Positions 37,920-47,400 of a DNA stretch of 64,000 nt are shown here, piece by piece. The position numbers and the translations under genes are program-made. This stretch comes from Pseudomonas sp. IAC-BECa141 (GTDB lineage: Bacteria; Pseudomonadota; Gammaproteobacteria; Pseudomonadales; Pseudomonadaceae), in assembly GCF_020544405.1 (NCBI RefSeq), contig NZ_CP065410.1, positions 4,340,001-4,404,000 on the forward strand, in the 5' to 3' direction. The notes under the pieces were generated by a model. The model searched no databases. It worked only from the letters and a program-made list of their open reading frames with translations, and was not told the DNA's origin. Each line of letters starts with the position of its first letter. Positions within the stretch are counted from its first letter, which is position 1.

Positions 37920-38957
37920 ATGAAAAAACGTGTCGCACTGGTGCTGGGCTCCGGTGGCGCCCGGGGCTATGCCCATATCGGGGTCATTGAAGAGATCGAA
38001 CGACGGGGCTATGACATCAGTTGTATTGCCGGCTGTTCAATGGGGGCCGTGGTCGGCGGAATCTACGCCGCCGGCAAGCTCGACGAGTACCGCAACTGGA
38101 TCGAAAGCCTGGATTACCTCGACGTGCTGCGCCTGGTGGATGTCAGCTTCCGTCTCGGCGCGATCCGTGGCGAGAAAGTCTTCGGCCAGATCCGCAAGAT
38201 CGTTGGCGAGATCAACATCGAAAACCTGCGCATTCCCTACACGGCGGTGGCCGCCGACCTCACCAATCAGCAGGAAATCTGGTTCCAGGAAGGCTGCCTG
38301 CATCAGGCCATGCGCGCCTCGGCAGCGATTCCCAGTCTGTTTACCCCGGTGATGCAAGGCAACCGGATGCTGGTGGACGGCGGCATTCTCAACCCGTTGC
38401 CGATCGTGCCGGTGGTGTCGAGCCACTGTGACCTGATCATCGCGGTCAATCTCAACTCGACCAACCAGCGCCATTACAAACTGCCGGTGATCCAACGCCC
38501 CGCCGCGTTCCGTACGCGCTTCGACAGCCTGATCAGTTCGCTGGGTTCGAAGATGCCGTTCCGCCGCAAACAGGCCGAGCAACTGCTGATCCTGGAACAG
38601 GAAGCGCTGCGTGCCGAAGCGGCGGACATCAATCCTTGGGTCGAAAGCGCCGAGCCGGAAGCCCAGCAACCGGCCGCCGCCCCGGAGCGCGACGGCGCAC
38701 CCAAGTCCGCCACCGGTTCGTTCATCGTCGATAACGTCGGGCCGGCGTCATTGCTGGACCTGATCAACCAGAGTTTCGAGGTGATGCAGACCTCGCTGGC
38801 GCAGTACAAGATCGCCGGGTATCCGCCGGACATCCTGATCAACGTGCCGAAGCGGGTGTGCCGGTTCTTCGAGTTCTACAAGGCGCCCGAATTGATCGCG
38901 CTGGGTCGCGAGATCGCCCGGGATACGCTGGATCGCTACGAGAGCGAACAGAACTAA
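37920..38957 (+). CDS. Patatin-like phospholipase (RssA/YjjU-type)
   Basis: A 345-residue patatin family protein. VALVLGSGGARGYAHIGVIE (glycine-rich oxyanion loop), GCSMGAVVGGIYA (nucleophile Ser in GxSxG near residue 40) and LVDGGILNPLP (DGG with catalytic Asp) are all present. These act on membrane phospholipids or lysophospholipids. The C-terminal 100 residues are extra compared with short family members. GGGAGGAAG precedes the ATG. Its stop overlaps that of kdpE. Confidence 0.9.
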   Translation: MKKRVALVLGSGGARGYAHIGVIEEIERRGYDISCIAGCSMGAVVGGIYAAGKLDEYRNWIESLDYLDVLRLVDVSFRLGAIRGEKVFGQIRKIVGEINIENLRIPYTAVAADLTNQQEIWFQEGCLHQAMRASAAIPSLFTPVMQGNRMLVDGGILNPLPIVPVVSSHCDLIIAVNLNSTNQRHYKLPVIQRPAAFRTRFDSLISSLGSKMPFRRKQAEQLLILEQEALRAEAADINPWVESAEPEAQQPAAAPERDGAPKSATGSFIVDNVGPASLLDLINQSFEVMQTSLAQYKIAGYPPDILINVPKRVCRFFEFYKAPELIALGREIARDTLDRYESEQN

Positions 38958-39652
38958 AGGCTGCTCTCGCTCAACAAGCGATAACCGACACCGGCCTCGG
39001 TCACGATGAAACGGGGCCGGGTCGGATCGTCCGCCAGTTTCTGTCGCAGATGACCGACCACGATCCGCAGGTAGTGACTGTCCTCGGTGTGAGTCGGGCC
39101 CCAGATGTCCTTGAGCAATTGCTGCTGGGTGATCACCCGCCCCGGATGCCGCGCCAGTTGCGCCAACACTGCATATTCCTTGCGGGTCAGGGCGACTTCG
39201 ACGCCGTCGAGCAACACGCGGCGATATGCCAGGTCCACGGTCAGCGGGCCGAAATTCAACGCGGCCTGCTGCGCTTCGCCGGCCGGCGCCTGACGCAGCA
39301 ACGCGCGCACCCGGGCGAGAAATTCCTGAATGCCGAACGGCTTGGTCACGTAGTCATTGGCGCCGCCATCCAGCGCCTGGACTTTCTGCCCTTCGCTGGC
39401 ACGCACCGAGAGCACCAGCACCGGCGCCGTGGCCCACTCGCGAAACTCGCGCAGCACTTGCTGGCCGTCCATGTCCGGCAGGCCGAGGTCGAGCACCAGC
39501 AGATCGGGTTTGTTCAGCGCCGCCTGGGCCAGGCCCTCGGCGCCGGTGCCGGCCTCCAGCACTTTGTAGCCCTGGGAAGCGAGGCTGATACGCAGGAACT
39601 TGCGGATCTGCGGTTCGTCATCGATGACCAAAATGGTCGCGGTCTGGCTCAT
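38954..39652 (-). CDS. kdpE: KdpE, response regulator of the potassium transporter operon
   Basis: A 232-residue OmpR-class regulator. The receiver domain has VIDDEPQIRKFL, the phospho-acceptor LVLDLGLPDMDG and the KPF switch residue; the winged helix is VDLAYRRVLLDGVEVALTRKEYAVLAQLARHPGRVI. It activates kdpFABC under potassium limitation or osmotic stress. It follows kdpD after 48 bases. The stop overlaps that of the convergent patatin gene by two bases. Confidence 0.96.
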   Translation of the reverse strand: MSQTATILVIDDEPQIRKFLRISLASQGYKVLEAGTGAEGLAQAALNKPDLLVLDLGLPDMDGQQVLREFREWATAPVLVLSVRASEGQKVQALDGGANDYVTKPFGIQEFLARVRALLRQAPAGEAQQAALNFGPLTVDLAYRRVLLDGVEVALTRKEYAVLAQLARHPGRVITQQQLLKDIWGPTHTEDSHYLRIVVGHLRQKLADDPTRPRFIVTEAGVGYRLLSESSL

Positions 39653-39700
39653 GAATTCACATCAACACAAAAGAGTGGCAAGAGAGTAGCGCAGCGCGGT

Positions 39701-42352
39701 TCAGGCTTCACCGTCCATCCCCGGTTGCGTCTGCAACGGCAAGTGCAGGGTGATGCAGGTGCCGCGTCCGTCGATGCCGTCGCCGACACTGATCCGCCCG
39801 CCATGGGCGCCGACCATACCCTGACAGATCGCCAACCCGAGTCCCGTGCCCTGGCCGCCACGATCACCTCGGGCGGCGGTGTAGAACATGTCGAAAATCT
39901 TCGCCCGCTCATCGACGGGAATCCCCGGCCCTTCATCGCTGACCGAGAAAAACACTTCGCTGTCATCCGCCCCGGCGCGCAGTTGCAGACGGCCGTGAGA
40001 CGGCGAGAAGCGTGCGGCGTTTTCCAGCACGTTCACCAGCGCCTGTTCAATCAACGCGGCATGCACGTACAGCAGCGGCAGTTCGGCTGGCACATCGGTG
40101 CTCACCTGCAAAGATGAGAGCACTGCCCGCAGTCGATTGAGCGCACTGCCGACGATGTCCGCCGGCGACACCCAGTCCCGCGCCAACTTCAACGCACCAT
40201 GCCCGAGACGGGTCATGTCCAGCAGGTTCTGAATGTAGCGATCGAGACGTTCGGCTTCGTCGCGTGTGCCTTCGAGCAGCTCGCGGCGATCCTCCAGCGG
40301 GATCGCTTTGCCGAGGGCCAGCAGGCTGTCGATGCTGCCGCGCATCGAGGTCAGCGGCGTGCGCAGATCGTGGGACACCGAGGCCAGCAAAGCGCTGCGC
40401 AGTTGCTCGGTTTCACCGTGCAGGCGCGCGGCTTCCAGATCATCGGCCAATTGCGCCCGGGCCAATGCCTGGGCCAGCGGCTGACTCAACGCGGTCAGCA
40501 AACGACGACGCTGGCCGCTCAAGGTCCGGCCCTCTTTGGCGCACACCCCGAGCAGCGCCAGCGGTCCGTCCTCCACCGACAGCGGCCACCACCACCAGCG
40601 ACCGAACGGCAACGTGCCGGTGCCCATGCCCGCCGGTTGATCGTGTTGCCAGGCCCAGTCGGCGGCGGCGCGTTCGGATTCGGTGAACTGCAACGGCCCG
40701 CCGGTTTCGACTTTCCAGCCACCCTGCCCGTCACGATTTAGCAGGCACAGTTGCAGATCGCTCCAGCCATTGAGGTGTTGCGCGGCGGCGCTGACCACGG
40801 CCTGACGGTCGGTGGCGGCGGTGAGTTTGCGTGACAGGTCGAGCAGTTCGGTGGTCTCTTCCTGGGTATCGCGCAGCGCCTGCAATTGCCGCCGCTGTCG
40901 CGCCGCGAGGTTGCCGGTGAGCGCCGCCATCAGCAGGAAGAACAGCAAGGTCAGCACGTCTTCTTCGCGCTGGATGCTGAAGGAGAAATTCGGCGGGATG
41001 AACAGAAAGTCATAGGTCAGAAACGACAGCGCCGCACAGGCCAGCGCCGGGCCGAGGCTGCTGCGCACCGCCACCAGCAGCACCGCCGCAAGGAACACCA
41101 GCGAGATATTCGGCAACGGCAGCACGCTGGACACCGCCCACGCCAGCGCACTGGCCAGCACTGTGGCGACCAGCACCAGCGCATAGTCGAACCACACCAG
41201 CGTCGGCGCTACACGCGGGCGCGGCTGATGCTGTTCCTGGTCACTGTCCAGCACGTTGATTTCCAGGCCATGAGCCTGACGCAGCAAACGCGCCGCCAGC
41301 CCACCGCCGAACAGGCGCCTGCGCAGACGCGGCCGGGACTGGCCGACCAGCACCAGACTCGCCCGTCGTTCAGCCGCATGCTGGATCAGGGTTTTCGCCA
41401 CTTCGCCGGCCCGCAACAGCACCACCTCGCCGCCGAGGCGTTCGGCCAGTTGCTGGGCGCTTTGCAGGCGCAGGCGCGATTGCTCGTCGCGCACGCTGCC
41501 GTTATCGACGTGCACCAGACTCCATGGCAGATGTCGCCGCTGGGCGACGCGGCTGGCGTGACGCACCAGCCGTTCGGCCTGCGCATCGCCATCGACCCCG
41601 ACCAGCAAGCGCCCGCGCACCGCCGGCGCGGCCTGGCCGAGCTGGCGATAGCCCTGAGCGAGATCGTTATCGACCTGCGCGGCAGCGGTCTGCATCGCCA
41701 GTTCGCGCAGTGCGGTGAGGTTGGTCTGAGTGAAGAATGCATCGATCGCGGCGCGTGCCTGCTCAGGCACGTAGACCTTGCCTTCGCGCAGGCGCTCGAG
41801 CAGTTCGCGGGGCGGCAGGTCGATCAGCAGCAGTTCGTAGGCTTCTTGCAGCACCCAGTCCGGGAGGGTTTCGCGTACCTGGACACCGGTGATGCCGCGC
41901 ACCTGATCGTTGAGGCTTTCGAGGTGCTGGACGTTGACCGTGGTGTACACGTCGATACCGGCGGCGAGCAGTTCCTGAATGTCCTGCCAGCGTTTGGCGT
42001 GGCGGCTGCCGGGGGCGTTGCTGTGGGCAAGCTCATCGACCAGCACCAGTTTCGGCCGGGCCGCGAGCAGGCCATCGAGGTCCATTTCTTCAAGCGTCAC
42101 GCCACGGTATTCCGAGCGCACCAACGGCAGTTGCGGCAAACCGCCAAGCAGCGCTTCGGTTTCGGCGCGACCATGGGTTTCAACCACTCCGGCGATGACT
42201 TTCACGCCCTGGCGCAATTGGCTGTGGGCGGCCTGCAACATCGCGTAGGTCTTGCCCACACCCGGCGCAGCGCCGAGGAAAACCTTGAGCCGGCCGCGTC
42301 CATCGCGGGGCAAGTCTGCTAACAGCGCGTCGGCGCGGCCGGAGTCACTCAT
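39701..42352 (-). CDS. kdpD: KdpD, potassium-responsive sensor kinase
   Basis: An 883-residue sensor kinase of standard layout: an N-terminal KdpD domain with Walker motif FLGAAPGVGKTYAMLQAAHS; a universal-stress-like domain from RGRLLVGVDGDAQAERLVRH; four membrane helices at about residues 395-490 (FDYALVLVATVLASALAWAV onward); a GAF-like linker; then the kinase core with SVSHDLRTPLTSMRGS (phospho-His) and ATPase boxes NVLENAARFSP and DEGPGIP. AGGAAGAG precedes the start. A 120-base repeat separates it from kdpC. Confidence 0.97.
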   Translation of the reverse strand: MSDSGRADALLADLPRDGRGRLKVFLGAAPGVGKTYAMLQAAHSQLRQGVKVIAGVVETHGRAETEALLGGLPQLPLVRSEYRGVTLEEMDLDGLLAARPKLVLVDELAHSNAPGSRHAKRWQDIQELLAAGIDVYTTVNVQHLESLNDQVRGITGVQVRETLPDWVLQEAYELLLIDLPPRELLERLREGKVYVPEQARAAIDAFFTQTNLTALRELAMQTAAAQVDNDLAQGYRQLGQAAPAVRGRLLVGVDGDAQAERLVRHASRVAQRRHLPWSLVHVDNGSVRDEQSRLRLQSAQQLAERLGGEVVLLRAGEVAKTLIQHAAERRASLVLVGQSRPRLRRRLFGGGLAARLLRQAHGLEINVLDSDQEQHQPRPRVAPTLVWFDYALVLVATVLASALAWAVSSVLPLPNISLVFLAAVLLVAVRSSLGPALACAALSFLTYDFLFIPPNFSFSIQREEDVLTLLFFLLMAALTGNLAARQRRQLQALRDTQEETTELLDLSRKLTAATDRQAVVSAAAQHLNGWSDLQLCLLNRDGQGGWKVETGGPLQFTESERAAADWAWQHDQPAGMGTGTLPFGRWWWWPLSVEDGPLALLGVCAKEGRTLSGQRRRLLTALSQPLAQALARAQLADDLEAARLHGETEQLRSALLASVSHDLRTPLTSMRGSIDSLLALGKAIPLEDRRELLEGTRDEAERLDRYIQNLLDMTRLGHGALKLARDWVSPADIVGSALNRLRAVLSSLQVSTDVPAELPLLYVHAALIEQALVNVLENAARFSPSHGRLQLRAGADDSEVFFSVSDEGPGIPVDERAKIFDMFYTAARGDRGGQGTGLGLAICQGMVGAHGGRISVGDGIDGRGTCITLHLPLQTQPGMDGEA

Positions 42353-42380
42353 GCTTGAAGCTCTCTTCCTGAAGTTGATC

Positions 42381-42500
42381 GTTCCCACGCTCTGCGTGGG
42401 AAAGCAGCCCAGGACGCTCTGCGTCCCGCACAGGCTGACGCACAGCGTCTTTTAAGGCGTTCCCATGCAGACGGTTCGACGCCTGGACGTGGGAACGAAC
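42381..42500. repeat. Palindromic repeat element between kdpC and kdpD
   Basis: The element begins gttcccacgctctgcgtggg and ends cgtgggaacgaac, so its ends are complementary. Inside it, acgctctgcgt-type motifs recur (ggacgctctgcgtccc; gacgcacagcgtc). This is the imperfect palindromic family common in the P. fluorescens group. It sits inside the kdp operon, where it could fold in the mRNA. Confidence 0.7.
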
Positions 42501-42505
42501 ATCCA

Positions 42506-43051
42506 CTACAGCTTTTCCAGCGCCATGTTCAGCGTCAGCACATTCACCACCGGCGGGCCCACCAGCGGCTGTTCGATGTGCGCGTCGAGCAGTTGCTGCA
42601 AGGTCGCCACCGGCAGATTGCGCGCGGCCGCAACACGCGCCAGTTGATAGGCAATCGCCGCCGGTGGCAAGTGCGGATCGAGGCCACTGCCGGAGGTGGT
42701 CAGCAGCGCCAGCGGCACCGGGCCCTGACCGGGCACCTGCAGCTTGTTGGCGTCATCGATCACCCGAGTGGCCAGCGCCGGATTACTTGGCGACAGGTTG
42801 CTCGCGCTGCTCGACACGGTGGCAAAGGCACCGGCCGAAGGGCGCGGATGAAACCAGGCATCGCCGACAAAGTCCTGCGCGATCAGCGACGAGCCGCGCA
42901 CCTTGCCTTCGGCGTCGCGCACCAGGCTGCCGTTGGCCTGCTCGGGGAAGGCGACCTGGGCAACGCCGGTCACCACCAGCGGATAGGCAACGCCGGTGAC
43001 CAGGGTCATCAGCACCAACAGGCTCAGGGCCGGACGTAACATTGTGGACAT
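42506..43051 (-). CDS. kdpC: KdpC, potassium-transporting ATPase subunit C
   Basis: A 181-residue KdpC with one N-terminal membrane helix ([23 protein letters not shown]) and a soluble domain. [10 protein letters not shown] and [22 protein letters not shown] are family signatures. It stabilises KdpB and ATP binding in the KdpFABC pump. GAGG lies eight bases before the ATG at 43051, which is favoured over one 15 codons earlier. Confidence 0.97.
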   Translation of the reverse strand: MSTMLRPALSLLVLMTLVTGVAYPLVVTGVAQVAFPEQANGSLVRDAEGKVRGSSLIAQDFVGDAWFHPRPSAGAFATVSSSASNLSPSNPALATRVIDDANKLQVPGQGPVPLALLTTSGSGLDPHLPPAAIAYQLARVAAARNLPVATLQQLLDAHIEQPLVGPPVVNVLTLNMALEKL

Positions 43052-43108
43052 TTCAAAATCCTCGAATTCGTGCTTGAAGCGGTGTGCCCGGCACACCGCT
43101 GTTCAGGT

Positions 43109-45166
43109 TCAAACCAGATGCAACGCCGTCAACAGCATGTCGATCGCCTTGATCCCCACAAACGGCACCAGAATCCCGCCCAGGCCGTAGATCAGCAGAT
43201 TGCGTCGCAGCAACGCCGCCGCACTCGCTGCCTGCACCCGCACGCCGCGCAGGGCCAGCGGAATCAGCACCACGATGATCAACGCGTTGAACACGATGGC
43301 CGACAGGATCGCGCTCTGCGGACTGCTCAACTGCATGATGTTCAGCACGCCCAGTTGCGGGTAGATCGCGGCAAACAGCGCCGGCAGGATCGCAAAGTAC
43401 TTGGCCACGTCGTTGGCGATGGAAAAGGTCGTCAGCGCGCCACGGGTCACCAGCAGTTCCTTGCCGATCTGCACCACGTCCAGCAGCTTGGTCGGGTCGC
43501 TGTCGAGGTCGACCATGTTGGCCGCTTCGCGCGCGGCTTGCGTGCCGTCGTTCATCGCCATGCCGACGTCAGCCTGGGCCAGCGCCGGGGCGTCGTTGGC
43601 GCCGTCGCCGCACATCGCGACCAGACGACCGTCGTTCTGCTCATGACGGATGCGCGCCAGTTTTTTCTCCGGTGTGGCTTCGGCCAGTACATCATCGACA
43701 CCTGCTTCAGCGGCAATCGCGGCGGCGGTCAGCGGGTTGTCGCCGGTGACCATCACCGTGCGAATCCCCAGCTTGCGCAGCTCGGCGAAACGCTCGCGGA
43801 TGCCCGGCTTGACCACGTCTTTCAGGTGGATCGCCCCGAGCAGTTTGCCGTCGGCGCAGACCAGCAACGGGGTCCCGCCGCTCTGGGCAATCTTGTCGAT
43901 TTCCCGGGACAACGGCGGGGCCAGATCCTTGCGTTGTTGACCGAGGAAGGCCAGCAGCGAATCCACCGCGCCCTTGCGAAATACACGGCCCTGATAGTCG
44001 ACTCCGGACAAGCGGGTTTCGGCACTGAACGGCACGGCGGTCAGGGTTTCCGGCGAAGGTTCCGGCTGCGGATTGGTGCCGCGCAGGTACTCGACGATGG
44101 ACTTGCCTTCGGCAGTTTCGTCAGCCAGCGAGGCGAACAGAGCGCCTTCCGCCAGCTCACGGGCGTTCACACCCGGCGCGGCATATACCGCGCTGCAACG
44201 ACGGTTACCGAAAGTGATGGTGCCGGTCTTGTCCAGCAGCAACACGTGCACATCACCCGCCGCTTCCACTGCACGACCGGACTTGGCGATCACGTTCAGG
44301 CGCACCAGGCGATCCATCCCGGCAATACCGATCGCCGACAGCAGACCGCCGATGGTGGTCGGAATCAGCGTGACCAATAACGCCACCAGGAACACCAGCG
44401 GCAAGCTGCCGTTGGCGAAGTGGGCGAACGGTTGCAGGGTCACGACCACCAGCAGAAAGATCAGGGTCAGGCCGATCAGCAGGATATCCAGCGCCACTTC
44501 GTTCGGGGTCTTCTGGCGTTTGGCGCCTTCGACCAGCGCGATCATGCGGTCAAGGGTCGATTCACCGGGGTTGGCGGTGATCTTCACCAGCAGCCAGTCG
44601 GACACCAGCCGGGTGTTGCCGGTGACGGCGGAACGGTCGCCGCCGGACTCGCGAATCACCGGCGCCGATTCACCAGTGATCGCCGCTTCGTTGACCGCCG
44701 CAATACCTTCGATGACTTCGCCGTCACCGGGGATCATCTCCCCCGCTTCAACGCGCACCACGTCGCCCTTGCGCAGGCTGGTGGCCGGTACGACCTGGAA
44801 GCTGCCGTTGGCCAGTTTGCGGCGGGCGCTGAGGCCTTCGCTGCCGGCCTTGAGGCTGTCGGCGCGGGCCTTGCCACGACCTTCGGCCAGCGCTTCGGCG
44901 AAGTTGGCGAACAGCACGGTGAACCACAGCCACAGGGCAATTTGCGCGGCCACGAAAGTCGGCACGCCGTTGTCGGGAATGAAGCACAGCACGGTGGTCA
45001 GGATCGCCGTCAGTTCCACCACCAGCATCACCGGCGAGCGCTGCAACTGGCGCGGGTCGAGCTTGACGAACGCTTGCACCAGCGCCGGACGCCACAGGGC
45101 GCTGATCGCGGTTTTCGCTTGTTCCGGCGCCTTGGCGACGACGGGTTTGATTGCGGGCATATTCAT
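43109..45166 (-). CDS. kdpB: KdpB, catalytic P-type ATPase subunit
   Basis: A 685-residue P-type ATPase. Conserved blocks: [15 protein letters not shown] (actuator TGES), [15 protein letters not shown] (phosphorylated Asp), [15 protein letters not shown] and [20 protein letters not shown] (hinge). Membrane helices are at both ends and centre as in KdpB. It supplies energy for high-affinity potassium uptake through KdpA. Two ATGs stand in tandem; AAGGAG fits the second (45166) best. Confidence 0.97.
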   Translation of the reverse strand: MNMPAIKPVVAKAPEQAKTAISALWRPALVQAFVKLDPRQLQRSPVMLVVELTAILTTVLCFIPDNGVPTFVAAQIALWLWFTVLFANFAEALAEGRGKARADSLKAGSEGLSARRKLANGSFQVVPATSLRKGDVVRVEAGEMIPGDGEVIEGIAAVNEAAITGESAPVIRESGGDRSAVTGNTRLVSDWLLVKITANPGESTLDRMIALVEGAKRQKTPNEVALDILLIGLTLIFLLVVVTLQPFAHFANGSLPLVFLVALLVTLIPTTIGGLLSAIGIAGMDRLVRLNVIAKSGRAVEAAGDVHVLLLDKTGTITFGNRRCSAVYAAPGVNARELAEGALFASLADETAEGKSIVEYLRGTNPQPEPSPETLTAVPFSAETRLSGVDYQGRVFRKGAVDSLLAFLGQQRKDLAPPLSREIDKIAQSGGTPLLVCADGKLLGAIHLKDVVKPGIRERFAELRKLGIRTVMVTGDNPLTAAAIAAEAGVDDVLAEATPEKKLARIRHEQNDGRLVAMCGDGANDAPALAQADVGMAMNDGTQAAREAANMVDLDSDPTKLLDVVQIGKELLVTRGALTTFSIANDVAKYFAILPALFAAIYPQLGVLNIMQLSSPQSAILSAIVFNALIIVVLIPLALRGVRVQAASAAALLRRNLLIYGLGGILVPFVGIKAIDMLLTALHLV

Positions 45167-45176
45167 CATCAGCTCC

Positions 45177-46871
45177 TTAGAAGCCCATGCTCAGGTGTTC
45201 AGCGATTGGGCCCAGTGCGAGGGTCGGCAAGAATGTCAGGCCGCCCACCAGCAAAATGGTCACGGTCAACAGGGTCACAAACAGCGGGCCGTGGGTCGGG
45301 AAGCTGTTCTGGCCGATCGGTGCGGTTTTCTTCATCGCCAGGCTGCCGGCCAGAGCCAGTACCGGCAGGATGTAGCCGAAGCGACCGATCAACATGCCCA
45401 GTCCCAGCATCAGGTTGTGGAACGCGGTGTTGGCGCCGAAGCCGCCGAACGCCGAACCGTTGTTCGCGCTGGCCGAGGTGTAGGCGTAGAGCAACTGACT
45501 GAAACCGTGCGGGCCGGGATTGCTCACCGCCGCCACTGGGCCCGGCAGACTCGCGGCAATCGCGCCCAGCACCAGCACGCCGACCGGCATCACCAGCAGA
45601 GTGACAACCAGCAGCTGCACTTCACGGGCCTGAAGTTTCTTGCCGAGGTATTCCGGGGTGCGGCCGATCATCAGGCCGGCGAGGAACACCGCGATCAGCA
45701 CGTTCAGCAACATGCCGTAGAGCCCCGCGCCGACGCCGCCGAAGATCACTTCGCCGACCATCATGTTGACCAGCGCAACCATGCCGCTGAGCGGGTTTAG
45801 GCTGTCATGCATGCCGTTGACCGAACCGTTCGACGCCGCCGTGGTGGTCACCGACCAGAGCACGGTGGCGGTGGTGCCGAAGCGCGCTTCCTTGCCTTCC
45901 AGCGGCGCGGTCTGTTCGACGGCGACGTTGTTCAGCGCCGGATTCGGCTGGTACTCGGCCCACAGCGAAGTGGCGCCGCCGATGATGAACAGCGCGAGCA
46001 TGCAGCCGATGATGGCGCGGCTCTGACGCAGGTCCTTCACGTAATGGCCGAAGGTGAACACCAGCGCTACCGGGATCAGGATGATCGATGCGACTTCGAA
46101 CAGGTTGCTCCAGGCAGTCGGGTTCTCGAACGGATGCGCCGAGTTGACGCCGAAGAAGCCGCCACCGTTAGTGCCCAGTTGCTTGATCGCAATCTGGCTG
46201 GCGGCCGGGCCTAGCGGGATCACCTGATCAACACCCTGCATCGTCACTGCATTCACATATTGCGCGAAGGTCTGCGGCACGCCCTGCCACACCAGGTACA
46301 GCGCCAGCAGCAGGCACAGCGGCAGCAGACCGTAGAGCGTGGCGCGGGTCATGTCGACCCAGAAGTTGCCGAGGGTTTTGGTGGACTTGCGCCCGATGCC
46401 ACGGCACAGCGCAACCAGTACGGCGAGGCCGGTGGCGGCACTGACGAAGTTCTGCACGGTGAGGCCGACCATCTGGCTCAGGTAGCTGAGGGTCGCTTCA
46501 CCGCTGTAGGACTGCCAGTTGGTGTTGGTCATGAAGCTGACGGCGGTGTTGAACGCCTGGGTCCACTCCTGGCCCGGCAGGTTTTGCGGGTTCAGCGGCA
46601 GGTGATCCTGAAACAGCAGAATCGCGAACAGCAGCAGGAAACCGGCGAGGTTGAACGCCAGCAGTGCCAGCGTGTACTTCTGCCAGCTCTGTTCGTCCTG
46701 CGGATTGACCCCGGCGATGCGGTAACAGCCGCGCTCGACCGGGCCGAGAATCGGCGTCAGCCAGGTGCGCTGACCTTCCATCACTTTGTAGTAGAACCGC
46801 CCGAGGAACGGCGCCGGCAGCAACACCAACGCGAAAAACGCGAGGATCTGCCAATAGTCATAACTGTGCAT
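45177..46871 (-). CDS. kdpA: KdpA, potassium-binding channel-like subunit
   Basis: A 564-residue membrane subunit with about ten helices, usual length for the family. The selectivity-filter-like loops are visible as [37 protein letters not shown] (a KdpA hallmark), [13 protein letters not shown] and [18 protein letters not shown] lies five bases before the ATG at 46871. Part of the kdpFABC operon. Confidence 0.97.
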   Translation of the reverse strand: MHSYDYWQILAFFALVLLPAPFLGRFYYKVMEGQRTWLTPILGPVERGCYRIAGVNPQDEQSWQKYTLALLAFNLAGFLLLFAILLFQDHLPLNPQNLPGQEWTQAFNTAVSFMTNTNWQSYSGEATLSYLSQMVGLTVQNFVSAATGLAVLVALCRGIGRKSTKTLGNFWVDMTRATLYGLLPLCLLLALYLVWQGVPQTFAQYVNAVTMQGVDQVIPLGPAASQIAIKQLGTNGGGFFGVNSAHPFENPTAWSNLFEVASIILIPVALVFTFGHYVKDLRQSRAIIGCMLALFIIGGATSLWAEYQPNPALNNVAVEQTAPLEGKEARFGTTATVLWSVTTTAASNGSVNGMHDSLNPLSGMVALVNMMVGEVIFGGVGAGLYGMLLNVLIAVFLAGLMIGRTPEYLGKKLQAREVQLLVVTLLVMPVGVLVLGAIAASLPGPVAAVSNPGPHGFSQLLYAYTSASANNGSAFGGFGANTAFHNLMLGLGMLIGRFGYILPVLALAGSLAMKKTAPIGQNSFPTHGPLFVTLLTVTILLVGGLTFLPTLALGPIAEHLSMGF

Positions 46872-46879
46872 AACCGCTC

Positions 46880-46969
46880 CTAGTTCCGATCCGCGCGCAA
46901 CAGCGCAACCAACAGATAAATGAACAGCCCCACTGCCAGCAGCAGTGACACCCCGTCCAGAACGCTCAT
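46880..46969 (-). CDS. kdpF: KdpF, 29-residue membrane peptide
   Basis: A tiny single-helix subunit that stabilises the KdpABC complex: MSVLDGVSLLLAVGLFIYLL followed by VALLRADRN. GGAG lies seven bases before its ATG. It ends nine bases before kdpA and is the first gene of the operon, directly downstream of the KdpE box region. Confidence 0.93.
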   Translation of the reverse strand: MSVLDGVSLLLAVGLFIYLLVALLRADRN

Positions 46970-47060
46970 GGAAGATCTCCGTGTTACGGCGTATTGCCGC
47001 GTGTGGAGGCATTGTCGGAAAGGAGGCTGTAAAGGAACGAGACCGAGGGTGCGCGCGGGG
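46970..47060 (-). promoter_or_regulatory. kdp promoter and leader region
   Basis: This 91-base segment lies between the KdpE box and kdpF and must hold the core promoter and leader of the operon. It contains no open frame. The 47078-47400 remainder of the 431-base gap is filled by a REP pair and the upstream region of the permease gene. Confidence 0.5.
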
Positions 47061-47077
47061 CATAAAGAAAGCGTAAA
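47061..47077 (-). promoter_or_regulatory. KdpE binding site upstream of kdpFABC
   Basis: On the minus strand TTTACGCTTTCTTTATG, followed by CCCCGCGCG, closely resembles the E. coli KdpE box I recall as TTTATACTTTTTTTACA followed by CCCCGC. It lies about 92 bases before the kdpF start, a suitable place for an activator. No clear -35/-10 pair could be picked between them. Confidence 0.65.
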
Positions 47078-47125
47078 GAGTGGGTTTACGCGGGCGTTAC
47101 AGCAGAGTTTTGCGTCGTGTGGACG

Positions 47126-47240
47126 GGCCTCTTCGTCGGATCGCCGCCCGGACCAGGCCCGCTCCCACGTTTTGAAACGCGCTCGTCCAGACACCACTTA
47201 CACCTGTGGGAGCGGACTTGCCCGCGAAGACGGCAATACA
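47126..47240. repeat. REP pair (BIME-like) between kdp and the permease gene
   Basis: gggcctcttcgtcggatcgc (47126 on) with aggcccgctcccac, and the inverted copy gtgggagcggacttgcccgc ending cgaagacgg (to about 47234), are separated by some 35 bases. Same family as the elements at 5311 and 7717, here between divergent genes. Confidence 0.72.
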
Positions 47241-47400
47241 GACAACATCGCACCCAACTGGCGCACAACTCTGTGGGCATTGCGCCGCGAACATCCCCGA
47301 TACGACAGCTTTAAGCGCATTACGACCCGCCAATACAAAATGGCACGTCCACTGCACACGCCTTTCCCCGAGCTTTCCAAACCGTTCAGGGAGCAAACGC

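Noticed and set aside
40886..42322. A 478-codon plus-strand frame opposite kdpD
   Set aside because: Antisense shadow rich in His, Gln and Arg; kdpD is intact on the other strand.
42381..42500. Possible CRISPR-like repeats between kdpC and kdpD
   Set aside because: The repeats are short, inverted and without regular spacers; they fit a Pseudomonas palindromic element instead.
43070..45800. Long plus-strand frames across kdpB and kdpC
   Set aside because: They are antisense to complete kdp genes and show no domain or start signals.
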